From: an uncultured Blautia sp.
GTDB taxonomy: Bacteria; Bacillota; Clostridia; Lachnospirales; Lachnospiraceae
DNA length: 11,046 nucleotides
Reading direction: 5' to 3'
Assembly: GCA_934409175.1 (NCBI GenBank)
Contig: CAKRVX010000067.1
Location: 1-11,046 of the forward strand
Shown here piece by piece: positions 1-6,174 of this stretch (positions are counted from its first letter, which is position 1; each line of letters begins with the position of its first letter). The notes under the pieces were generated by a model. It ran no database searches, was not told the origin of the DNA, and was given only the letters and a program-made list of their open reading frames with translations. The position numbers and the translations under genes were made by a program.

Positions 1-1
1 C

Positions 2-28
2 CTGGATTGGAGACTGAATCTGAAATGA
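2..28 (+). CDS. C-terminal tail of an upstream gene (partial, possibly recG)
   Basis: The frame starting at base 2 is open from the window edge and ends in LDWRLNLK followed by TGA at 26-28. The stop overlaps the rsmD ATG at 25 in an ATGA arrangement, typical of translationally coupled genes in one operon. Eight residues are too few to name a protein. From gene order in related Firmicutes, the DNA helicase recG is a frequent neighbour upstream of rsmD, but this is inference only. A chance open stretch of this length cannot be excluded. Confidence 0.4.
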   Translation: MDWRLNLK

Positions 29-576
29 GAGTAATAGCAGGAAAAGCAAGAAGACTGAATTTAAAAACGATTCCGGGAATGGATACAAGACCTACCACAG
101 ACCGGATTAAAGAAACTTTATTTAATATTTTACAGCCGGAACTTTTAGAATGCAGATTTCTGGACCTTTTTGCGGGAAGCGGAGGTATTGGTATCGAGGC
201 GCTGAGCCGGGGAGCTGATATGGCGGTATTTGTGGAGAAGAATCCGAAAGCAGCAGCCTGTATCAGAGAAAATCTTGCATTTACAAAATTGGCGGAAGGT
301 GGTAAACTGCTGAACATGGACGTGCTGCAGGCACTGCGTTCTCTGGAGGGGAAAGGTGCATTTGATATCATTTTTATGGATCCGCCGTATAATAAAGAAC
401 TGGAACGTCAGGTACTGGAATATCTTGCGGACAGTACAGTGGCAGATGAAAACACGTTGATCATAGTAGAAGCAGATCTTGAAACAGATTTCAGCTATGC
501 GGAAGGTCTCGGATATAAGCAGCTCCGTTCAAAAGAATATAAAACAAACAAGCATGTATTTTTTATGCGTGCATAA
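25..576 (+). CDS. rsmD: 16S rRNA (guanine(966)-N(2))-methyltransferase RsmD
   Basis: RsmD uses S-adenosylmethionine to methylate N2 of G966 in 16S rRNA (E. coli numbering) during 30S assembly in the cytoplasm. The 183-aa product begins MRVIAGKAR, the usual RsmD N-terminus. The family signature TRPTTDRIKETLFN is at residues 21-34, the SAM-binding motif DLFAGSGGIG at 47-56, and the catalytic DPPY of amino-group N-methyltransferases at 119-122. The ATG at 25 was preferred over an in-frame TTG at 7 because homologues start at MRVIAG and because ATG 25 overlaps the stop of the preceding frame. A GGAG at 9-12 is a somewhat distant ribosome binding site. coaD starts 42 bases downstream, matching the ylbH-ylbI pair of Bacillus subtilis. 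The length is normal and the gene looks intact. Confidence 0.95.
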   Translation: MRVIAGKARRLNLKTIPGMDTRPTTDRIKETLFNILQPELLECRFLDLFAGSGGIGIEALSRGADMAVFVEKNPKAAACIRENLAFTKLAEGGKLLNMDVLQALRSLEGKGAFDIIFMDPPYNKELERQVLEYLADSTVADENTLIIVEADLETDFSYAEGLGYKQLRSKEYKTNKHVFFMRA

Positions 577-618
577 ATTGATTATGCACTTGTGCGGAGA
601 AAGTGAGAGAAAAAACAC

Positions 619-1104
619 ATGAAAATAGCAGTTTATCCGGGAAGTTTTGACCCGGCTACCTATGGCCATCTTGATGTGATCCGGAGGGCGGCAGTTTCCT
701 TTGACAAAGTGATCGTGGGCGTTTTGCATAATTCTTCAAAAAGTCCGTTGTTTTCTGTGAAGGAACGTGTTAATATATTAGAAAAGGCGACGAAAGACAT
801 CCCGAATGTAGAAATAAAGGCATTTGAGGGTCTTTCTGTGAATTTTGCCAGAGAAAATAAAGCTCAGGTGATCATCCGTGGGCTGCGTGCTGTTACTGAT
901 TTTGAATATGAGCTTCAGATGGCCCAGACGAATCGTGTACTGGCACCAGATGTGGATACGGTGTTCCTGACTACCAGCCTGGAGTATGCGTATCTGAGTT
1001 CCACTATTATGAAGGAAGTTGCGAACTTTAACGGGGATCTGAGTAAATTTGCACCTAAGGAAATAACTGATGCAGTTATCGAGAAGCTTCATGCGGATAA
1101 ATAG
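619..1104 (+). CDS. coaD: Phosphopantetheine adenylyltransferase CoaD
   Basis: CoaD transfers AMP from ATP to 4'-phosphopantetheine to give dephospho-CoA, the penultimate step of coenzyme A synthesis. The product is 161 aa, the standard size for the bacterial enzyme. Class I nucleotidyltransferase features are all present: GSFDP at 8-12, the TxGH form of the HxGH motif at 14-17, the [12 protein letters not shown] substrate-site block at 87-98, and SSTIMKE near 127-133, corresponding to the ISSTxxKE motif. The start ATG is preceded only by weak GGAGA/GTGAGAG purine runs. It sits between rsmD and a coiled-coil gene with short gaps and is probably co-transcribed with both. Confidence 0.97.
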   Translation: MKIAVYPGSFDPATYGHLDVIRRAAVSFDKVIVGVLHNSSKSPLFSVKERVNILEKATKDIPNVEIKAFEGLSVNFARENKAQVIIRGLRAVTDFEYELQMAQTNRVLAPDVDTVFLTTSLEYAYLSSTIMKEVANFNGDLSKFAPKEITDAVIEKLHADK

Positions 1105-1125
1105 AGAAAATAAGGAGAGTGTACT

Positions 1126-1755
1126 ATGAGCAGCAGAATTGAACAGATTATTGGTGAGATCGAGGAATATGTAGAGAGCTGTAAATTTCAGCCGTTATCT
1201 ACTACCAAGATTGTCGTTAATAAAGAGGAAATAGAGGAACTTTTAAGAGAACTCAGACTGAAAACACCTGATGAGATCAAACGTTATCAGAAGATCATTA
1301 ACAATAAAGATGCTATTCTGGAAGATGCACAGTCCAAAGCAGATGCATTGATCGCAGATGCACAGACAAAGGCTCAGGAACTTGTAACACAGCATGAGAT
1401 CATGCAGAAAGCATATGCTCAGGCAAACGATACGATCAATGCGGCAAACAAGCAAGCACAGGAGATTCTGGACTCTGCTACACAGGATGCAAACAGTATC
1501 CGTCTTAGTGCTATCACATATACAGATGATATGATGGCAAACATTGGTAATGTTTTGAATACAACACTGGATGATGCAGGCGTGAAATATAAATCTTTTA
1601 TTGATGCTTTACAGAGCTGCCTGGATGTTGTAAATCATAACCGCCAGGAACTTGCACCTCAGACAGCACAGGCTGCAGCTATCACAGGGTCTTATCATGA
1701 CGATGATGATAAAGACACCGATGATGATCTGTTGGACGACCTTGGAGAAAACTGA
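1126..1755 (+). CDS. DivIVA/SepIVA-like coiled-coil protein with acidic tail (often misnamed 'ATPase subunit')
   Basis: This 209-aa soluble protein has no membrane segment and no recognisable catalytic motif. Residues about 33-128 form a long, Ala/Gln/Glu-rich helical stretch. DAQ recurs at an 11-residue step (DAQSKA near 67, DAQTKA near 78), a hendecad pattern like that of F-type ATP synthase subunit b, which would explain 'V-type ATPase subunit H' labels on such proteins. The C-terminus (192-206) is an aspartate cluster. I recall similar proteins after coaD in other Lachnospiraceae and DivIVA/SepIVA-type proteins near coaD in actinobacteria, so a scaffold role in cell division or polar growth is a reasonable but unproven inference. 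AAGGAG at 1112-1117 gives a strong ribosome binding site 8 bases before the ATG, and coaD ends 21 bases upstream. Confidence 0.75.
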   Translation: MSSRIEQIIGEIEEYVESCKFQPLSTTKIVVNKEEIEELLRELRLKTPDEIKRYQKIINNKDAILEDAQSKADALIADAQTKAQELVTQHEIMQKAYAQANDTINAANKQAQEILDSATQDANSIRLSAITYTDDMMANIGNVLNTTLDDAGVKYKSFIDALQSCLDVVNHNRQELAPQTAQAAAITGSYHDDDDKDTDDDLLDDLGEN

Positions 1756-1767
1756 TAATCTGTTTTC
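1747..1767. terminator. Weak candidate bidirectional stem-loop between convergent genes
   Basis: GAAAAC at 1747-1752 is complementary to GTTTTC at 1762-1767, leaving a 9-base centre in which two more pairs can form. It spans the ends of the coiled-coil gene and ylbJ, which converge with only 10 bases between their stops. The stem is short and AT-rich and lacks a downstream T run on either strand, so it would be a poor terminator. It is listed because nothing else in the gap could separate the two transcripts. Confidence 0.2.
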
Positions 1768-2692
1768 AGCAAAGTAACAGGCAGGTTAGTATGGCGGTCA
1801 GTGCTGCGTTGAGACACTTGGCTGTCAGGCAGGGCAAAAAGTGCAGGTCTCTGTGGAGGATGCTTCTTGTCTGGGCAAGGATACACATACCGCCGAATGC
1901 GACTGCAGCAGCAGAGAGAATGCAGCGAACTGTAAACGGCAGCCCGGAATCGGCAATGAGAGACAGCCCTGTTGTAATTTCTGTAAATCCCAGCAGGATA
2001 TAGCGGGATACGGGAGAGAAGGGCCAGTAAAGACTTATGCAGCCGGCAAGTATGGAAAACAGGAGGATATATCCTCCAAGCCGGGTGATGGTTTCGAATC
2101 CGTTCATAATAGAGACATCAAGAATGCTTCCCGATAAGGGCGCTGCAGATGTCTCTTTTTTTTCATTATGTGTAAATGTCTGTATATGGTTTCTGTAAAC
2201 AAAAAAGCGAAAAAACATCATGCAGATAAAATCTGACAGAAACAGGCAGAGGAAAAGCCGAGGTATGGAGACTGCATTTTTTAGACATATCCGGCCAAGA
2301 TATGTAATGATAAAAGCCGGGCTTGCATTATTACAATAGGTTGTAAGATATTCAGCTTCCCGGCGTGAGATTTTGCCGGATTCATACATATCAGATGCCA
2401 GTTTTGCTCCCATGGGATATCCACAGAGCAGTCCCAGCAGAAAAACATATCCACCGTAGACGTTTACACCCAGAAGTGTACTGAAAAGCGGTTCGAAGGG
2501 AGCGAAGATTTTTTCAATACCATCTGTATGAATCAGCACTCCTGTAAGAATAATAAAGGGAAGAAGGGCCGGAATCAGATTGTTCAGCCATAAATTCATA
2601 CCTGTTCTGGCGGCTATCAGTCCTTCCTGCGGGTGGAACAGAAGAAATATAAGCAGTAGCAGAGTTGCGGCAGTTAATAGAATTCGTTTCAT
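1766..2692 (-). CDS. ylbJ: Sporulation integral membrane protein YlbJ
   Basis: YlbJ is a polytopic membrane protein of the nucleoside-recognition (Gate) superfamily. In B. subtilis it is made in the mother cell under sigma-E and is needed for normal spore formation; its transported substrate is not established. This 308-aa product has about eight hydrophobic segments (roughly 4-20, 36-55, 78-95, 122-137, 146-165, 206-226, 255-275, 288-308). It carries the YlbJ signatures CGYPMGAK at 90-97, YCNNASPAFI at 119-128, EITTGLSLI at 238-246 and AFGGMCILAQT at 265-275. It is about 100 residues shorter than the B. subtilis protein. It adjoins coaD as in Bacillus (ylbI-ylbJ) but lies on the opposite strand with the coiled-coil gene in between. 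The ribosome binding site (CAGG) is weak; a candidate sigma-E promoter lies just upstream. Confidence 0.85.
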   Translation of the reverse strand: MKRILLTAATLLLLIFLLFHPQEGLIAARTGMNLWLNNLIPALLPFIILTGVLIHTDGIEKIFAPFEPLFSTLLGVNVYGGYVFLLGLLCGYPMGAKLASDMYESGKISRREAEYLTTYCNNASPAFIITYLGRICLKNAVSIPRLFLCLFLSDFICMMFFRFFVYRNHIQTFTHNEKKETSAAPLSGSILDVSIMNGFETITRLGGYILLFSILAGCISLYWPFSPVSRYILLGFTEITTGLSLIADSGLPFTVRCILSAAAVAFGGMCILAQTRSILHRDLHFLPCLTAKCLNAALTAILTCLLLC

Positions 2693-2714
2693 ATACGCCT
2701 GAAGTTTTTATTTA

Positions 2715-2743
2715 ATCTTATGGCGTTTATTGAAAATAAATGC
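2715..2743 (-). promoter_or_regulatory. Candidate sigma-E-type sporulation promoter for ylbJ
   Basis: Read on the minus strand, GCATTTAT (2743-2736) is followed after 13 bases by CATAAGAT (2722-2715). The downstream element fits the sigma-E -10 pattern CATAnnnT exactly, and the upstream element differs from GnATAnnT at one position. A start about 7 bases further on would give a leader of roughly 16 bases to the ylbJ ATG at 2692. The family's known sigma-E control supports the call, but short AT-rich motifs arise easily by chance. Confidence 0.35.
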
Positions 2744-2803
2744 GTTACTGTTTACAGATAAATATTCTGCAATTGTGATATGATGGCAGAATGATCAGTA
2801 ACG
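2743..2803. repeat. Nested inverted repeat in the ylbJ/pepD divergent region
   Basis: Two pairs of arms are nested. CGTTACTG (2743-2750) is the exact complement of CAGTAACG (2796-2803), and ATTCTGC (2764-2770) is the exact complement of GCAGAAT (2786-2792). The inner loop is 15 bases. The structure brackets the pepD -10 element and its outer left arm touches the ylbJ candidate -35, so it could be a regulator-binding dyad or a cruciform. It could also be chance. Confidence 0.45.
2776..2784 (+). promoter_or_regulatory. Extended -10 promoter for pepD
   Basis: TGA followed by TATGAT (2779-2784) is an extended -10 element (TGnTATnnT) with one mismatch to TATAAT. No good -35 lies 16-18 bases upstream; the nearest TTTACA (2751-2756) is 22 bases away, so the extended -10 would carry recognition. 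A start near 2791 would give a leader of about 50 bases to the pepD ATG, including one arm of the inverted repeat. Confidence 0.5.
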
Positions 2804-2840
2804 AATAAATATTATCATGTGATTTATTGGAGGTAATGAT

Positions 2841-4292
2841 ATGGCAGTATTAGAAAACTGTGAACCGAAAAGGGTATTCCATTATTTTGAGGAGATCTGT
2901 AAAATTCCTCATGGATCAGGAAATACAAAACAGATCAGCGACTATCTGGTGCAGTTTGCAAAGGATCACGGACTGAAATATATTCAGGATGAAATGAACA
3001 ACGTAGTAATCTATAAACCAGGTACAAAAGGATATGAGAATGCACCTACAGTGATTCTGCAGGGACATATGGATATGGTATGTGAAAAACGTCCGGATGT
3101 AGAGCACGACTTTACAAAAGATGGTTTAAATCTTTCAGTAGAAGGAGATTATATCTCTGCAAACGGAACCACACTTGGCGGAGATGACGGAATTGCAGTA
3201 GCATATGGACTTGCGGTTCTGGAAAGTGATACGATCGCACATCCTCCTCTTGAAGTGTTCATTACAGTAGATGAGGAAATCGGCCTTCTGGGAGCTGTGG
3301 GATTTGACTGCAGTGTACTGAAGGGAAGAAGATTTATCAATCTTGATTCTGAGGCTGAGGGAAGTCTCTGGATCAGCTGTGCAGGCGGTCTCAGTGGAGT
3401 CAGCCATCTTCCTGTAGCAAGAGTAGATGCAAAAGGCCAGAAACTGAATGTAAAGATTACTGGTCTGATGGGAGGACACTCCGGAGCTGAGATTGATAAG
3501 AATCGTGCAAATGCAAACTATCTTCTGGGATCTTTCCTCTATGGACTGAAGAAAAAAGCTGATTACGAGCTGATCAGTGTACAGGGTGGACAGAAAGATA
3601 ATGCTATTACCAGAGAATCTGTTGCAGAACTTCTTACAGATGATGAGAATGTAAAGGCTATAAAGGAATATGCTGCCCGGATGCAGACTGCGTGGAGAGA
3701 AGAATATGCGGGAACTGATGAGGGAATCACAGTGCAGGTAACAGAGGAAGGAGAAAAGGAAGTCAGAGTCCTTCATCCGACAAGTAAGGAAAAAGTTATA
3801 TTCTATCTGATGAACGTACCTTATGGCATCCGTAAAATGAGCGGAACTATTTCAGGCCTGGTAGAAACTTCCTCCAATATTGGAATCCTGACCACATCTG
3901 AAGATGAGGTGATGGCGAGTTCCAGTATCCGGAGCTCTGTAGAGACAGCCCGCGATGCACTTTCTGATAAGATTGAATATCTGACAGAGTTTCTCGGGGG
4001 AGAGTATGAGAGACAAGGAGTTTATCCTGCGTGGGAATATCGTAAAGAGTCACCTCTTCGTGACAAAATGGTAGAAGTCTATGAAGAGATGTATGGAGAA
4101 AAGCCAAATGTAGTAGCAATTCATGCAGGTCTGGAATGTGGTCTGTTTTATAAGAAGATGGATAACCTGGACTGCGTTTCCCTTGGACCGGATATGAAAG
4201 ATATTCATACTTCAGAAGAGGTTCTGAGTATTTCTTCTACAGAACGTGTATGGAAATATCTGGTGAAAGTTCTGGAATCATTAAAGGACTGA
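2841..4292 (+). CDS. pepD: Cytosol non-specific dipeptidase / aminoacyl-histidine dipeptidase PepD (M20C)
   Basis: PepD is a cytoplasmic di-zinc metallopeptidase that cleaves dipeptides, especially Xaa-His such as carnosine, recycling amino acids from peptides. The 483-aa length matches the family. Aligning on motifs to E. coli PepD gives a constant offset of four, placing the metal ligands at H76 (QGHMDMV), D115 (LGGDDG), E146, D169 (NLDSE) and H457 (DIHTSEE), with the general base at E145 (DEE); all are present. GGHSGAEIDKNRANAN at 211-226 is the conserved lid-domain block. GGAGG at 2829-2833 sits 7 bases before the ATG. The gene has its own promoter and a strong terminator, so it is probably monocistronic. 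Confidence 0.95.
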   Translation: MAVLENCEPKRVFHYFEEICKIPHGSGNTKQISDYLVQFAKDHGLKYIQDEMNNVVIYKPGTKGYENAPTVILQGHMDMVCEKRPDVEHDFTKDGLNLSVEGDYISANGTTLGGDDGIAVAYGLAVLESDTIAHPPLEVFITVDEEIGLLGAVGFDCSVLKGRRFINLDSEAEGSLWISCAGGLSGVSHLPVARVDAKGQKLNVKITGLMGGHSGAEIDKNRANANYLLGSFLYGLKKKADYELISVQGGQKDNAITRESVAELLTDDENVKAIKEYAARMQTAWREEYAGTDEGITVQVTEEGEKEVRVLHPTSKEKVIFYLMNVPYGIRKMSGTISGLVETSSNIGILTTSEDEVMASSSIRSSVETARDALSDKIEYLTEFLGGEYERQGVYPAWEYRKESPLRDKMVEVYEEMYGEKPNVVAIHAGLECGLFYKKMDNLDCVSLGPDMKDIHTSEEVLSISSTERVWKYLVKVLESLKD

Positions 4293-4318
4293 TAAAAATA
4301 TAAACTGTCAATATAATC

Positions 4319-4363
4319 AAAAGCAGATTCTATGTTCCGATGAACAGGAGAATCTGCTTTTTG
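4319..4363 (+). terminator. Strong intrinsic terminator after pepD
   Basis: A 13-base arm at 4319-4331 pairs perfectly with 4349-4361 (core AGCAGATTCT/AGAATCTGCT). The apex can add a second stem, TGTTC (4333-4337) with GAACA (4342-4346). The 3' arm ends in a T run at 4358-4362. It lies 26 bases past the pepD stop. The A-rich 5' end means it may also work weakly on the other strand. Confidence 0.9.
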
Positions 4364-4411
4364 TGTATTATAAAAAGAGTTCTGTAGCAGGATTATTTTA
4401 CCGGAAATCAG

Positions 4412-4440
4412 TTCTAAAGACATTTTGCTCAGCATATATT
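4412..4440 (+). promoter_or_regulatory. Weak candidate promoter for the M23 peptidase gene
   Basis: TATATT (4435-4440) could be a -10 element, with TTCTAA (4412-4417) as a poor -35 at a 17-base spacing. It is placed suitably between the pepD terminator and the ATG at 4470. Only half of the -35 bases match the consensus, so this is the best available site rather than a convincing one. Confidence 0.25.
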
Positions 4441-4469
4441 ATTATCAGAATGCCGGAGGAGCGCTGTTT

Positions 4470-5258
4470 ATGCGGAAAAATATTCTGAGCCTTTGTGTAT
4501 TGCTGTTGATACTGGTGCAGATATCGGATATTCTGGATAAACGCAGTCAGGTATCCTGCCTGAATATAAATACCTGTGAAACATCAAAATTCAGGGAGCA
4601 GCATCTGTCAGAAAAACTGTATAAAAAACTTTCGGAATCAGATGATTTTGCTGATGATCTGACTGTGACTATGCTCCACGGAAAATTCTTTCCGGATGAA
4701 ATATGGACAGATTCTGTACCATATAAAAAATACAAACCAGTGGAATATTTCCGGTTAAGAAAAACATATCAGTCTATTTGGGCTGATCTGAAATATTTTC
4801 CCGTACCGGATGATGAGATTTTCTTCGAGAATACCTACGGAGCTCCCAGAACTTATGGTGGACAGCGTGTGCATGAAGGCTGCGATCTTTTTGGCAAAAA
4901 GAAACAGCCGGGTTATTACCCGATTCTTTCCATGACAGATGGAACTGTAGAAAAGATCGGGTGGCTTCCTTTGGGAGGTTACAGGATCGGTATTCGCGCT
5001 TCTCATGGCGGGTACTTTTATTATGCACATTTATCCGGATATGAGAAATATTTTAAAGAAGGGGAGCTGGTTGAAGCCGGGGATATTCTGGGATATATGG
5101 GAAATACCGGATATGGGGAAGAAGGGACCACTGCTATGTTTCCGGTACATCTCCATATGGGAATTTATATTGAAACACCTAATCATAAAGAATTAAGTGT
5201 CAATCCCTACTGGGTATTGAAGGCTGTTTCTAAAAAAATCAGAAACTATTCATATTAG
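4470..5258 (+). CDS. Membrane-anchored M23-family (LytM-like) metallopeptidase
   Basis: M23 peptidases are zinc endopeptidases that usually cut peptidoglycan cross-bridges or stems. The 262-aa product begins with a short basic end and a hydrophobic segment (about 5-19) without a clear signal-peptidase site, suggesting an uncleaved anchor facing the cell wall. Residues about 25-115 match nothing I recognise. The C-terminal half is a complete LytM-type domain: zinc ligands H135 and D139 (VHEGCD) and H229, with catalytic H187 (YAHLSGY) and H227 of the HLH motif (227-229). Because no residue is lost, it is probably an active enzyme. The ATG at 4470 was chosen over an in-frame ATG at 4425 because GGAGG (4455-4459) precedes it and the anchor then starts at residue 1. 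It sits between a terminator and the next promoter and is probably transcribed alone. Its substrate and stage of use (growth or sporulation) cannot be read from sequence. Confidence 0.85.
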   Translation: MRKNILSLCVLLLILVQISDILDKRSQVSCLNINTCETSKFREQHLSEKLYKKLSESDDFADDLTVTMLHGKFFPDEIWTDSVPYKKYKPVEYFRLRKTYQSIWADLKYFPVPDDEIFFENTYGAPRTYGGQRVHEGCDLFGKKKQPGYYPILSMTDGTVEKIGWLPLGGYRIGIRASHGGYFYYAHLSGYEKYFKEGELVEAGDILGYMGNTGYGEEGTTAMFPVHLHMGIYIETPNHKELSVNPYWVLKAVSKKIRNYSY

Positions 5259-5279
5259 CGAGATATTTTTTTAAATCTA

Positions 5280-5288
5280 TGCTATAAT
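5280..5288 (+). promoter_or_regulatory. Extended -10 promoter ahead of the alarmone synthetase operon
   Basis: TGC followed by a perfect TATAAT (5283-5288) forms a full extended -10 element. No convincing -35 lies 16-18 bases upstream, which extended -10 promoters tolerate. A start near 5295 would give a leader of about 28 bases to the ATG at 5323. A T-rich run (5264-5272) directly upstream could act as an UP-like element. Confidence 0.65.
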
Positions 5289-5322
5289 AACAAAATGTAT
5301 GAAATGCAAGGAGCGAGTGAAA

Positions 5323-6135
5323 ATGGAAATACAGTTATGGAGAAGCATTTTATGCCCCTACGAACTGGCTGTGAGAGAGCTGGAAGTTAAATTTAACCAT
5401 ATTATTGATGAGTGCAAGGAAAATGATATATATTGCCCTATTGAGCAGGTAGAAGGCAGAGTAAAGAGTGTAAGCAGTATTCTGGAAAAGATGCAGCGGA
5501 AACATATTCCTATGGAACGAATGGAAGAAGAAGTAGAAGATATAGCAGGCGTACGTATTATCTGCCAGTTTGAGGAAGATATCGAGACAGTAGCTTCTCT
5601 GATCCAGAAGAGAAGTGATATGATCATAAAAAGTGAAAAGAATTATCTGAAACATATCAAGCAGAGCGGGTACAGAAGTTATCATCTGATTATTTATTAT
5701 ACAGTGGACACGGTGAAGGGCCCAAAGAAGCTCCAGGCAGAAATTCAGATTCGTACTATGGCCATGAATTTCTGGGCTACCATTGAACATTCCCTGCAGT
5801 ATAAATATAAGGGAGACATGCCGGAACATGTGGCAGAGCGTTTGAGTAAAGCGGCAGATGCCATTAATGCCCTTGACAGGGAGATGTCTTCTGTCAGAAA
5901 TGAGATCATGGATGCACAGAATTCTTCTCAGATGCAGTCTAATCTGGTGAAGGATATTCTGATCAATATTGAGAATCTTTATAAGCTGGCGAACAAGCGG
6001 GAGATTGCGAAGATCCAGGATGAATTCCTGCGGGTGTTCAGGACGAAGGATCTGCAGCAGCTGGAACGTTTTCACAGACAGCTTGATATTATCTCAGAGG
6101 GTTACCGCGCGCAGGCTGTATATCACCATGTATAG
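5323..6135 (+). CDS. relQ: RelQ/YjbM-type small alarmone synthetase ((p)ppGpp synthetase), C-terminally extended
   Basis: This enzyme transfers pyrophosphate from ATP to GDP or GTP to make the stringent-response alarmones. The first ~200 residues align by eye with B. subtilis YjbM/SAS1. They include the N-terminal CPYELAVRELEVK block (11-23), GRVKSVSSILEKM (45-57), DIAGVRIICQF (73-83), the substrate-loop SGYRSYH (115-121), catalytic-region EIQIRT (140-145) and NFWATIEHSLQYKY (149-162). No HD hydrolase domain and no TGS/ACT regulatory domains are present, so it should be synthesis-only. At 270 aa it is about 60 residues longer than YjbM; the extra tail (about 205-270) looks helical and is of unknown role. 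The ATG at 5323 was chosen over one at 5299 because AAGGAG (5308-5313) lies 9 bases before it and the N-terminus then matches the family. It heads a run of closely spaced genes, with ygiQ starting 39 bases on. Confidence 0.88.
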   Translation: MEIQLWRSILCPYELAVRELEVKFNHIIDECKENDIYCPIEQVEGRVKSVSSILEKMQRKHIPMERMEEEVEDIAGVRIICQFEEDIETVASLIQKRSDMIIKSEKNYLKHIKQSGYRSYHLIIYYTVDTVKGPKKLQAEIQIRTMAMNFWATIEHSLQYKYKGDMPEHVAERLSKAADAINALDREMSSVRNEIMDAQNSSQMQSNLVKDILINIENLYKLANKREIAKIQDEFLRVFRTKDLQQLERFHRQLDIISEGYRAQAVYHHV

Positions 6136-6174
6136 AAAAGTGTTTCACAAGTAATTACATACGAGGAAATATAA

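Noticed and set aside
562..577. Inverted repeat TTTATGC-GT-GCATAAA over the rsmD stop, considered as a terminator.
   Set aside because: The stem is short, AT-rich, has almost no loop and no T run follows; coaD is expected to be co-transcribed.
1690..1710. The sequence DDDDK in the coiled-coil protein (residues 192-196) equals an enterokinase cleavage site.
   Set aside because: It sits in a longer Asp-rich natural tail with no tag or vector sequence nearby, so it is coincidence and not a sign of engineered DNA.
2736..2768. A second sigma-E-like pair on the minus strand using GAATATTT (2768-2761) and CATTTATT (2742-2735).
   Set aside because: Although the -35 fits well, the -10 has two mismatches and the spacing is several bases too long; the pair at 2743-2715 fits better.
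3135..3776. A 213-codon open frame on the minus strand inside pepD.
   Set aside because: It is antisense to the conserved M20C peptidase coding region and its translation (Ser/Phe/Cys/Ile-rich) has no recognisable domain; judged a shadow frame.
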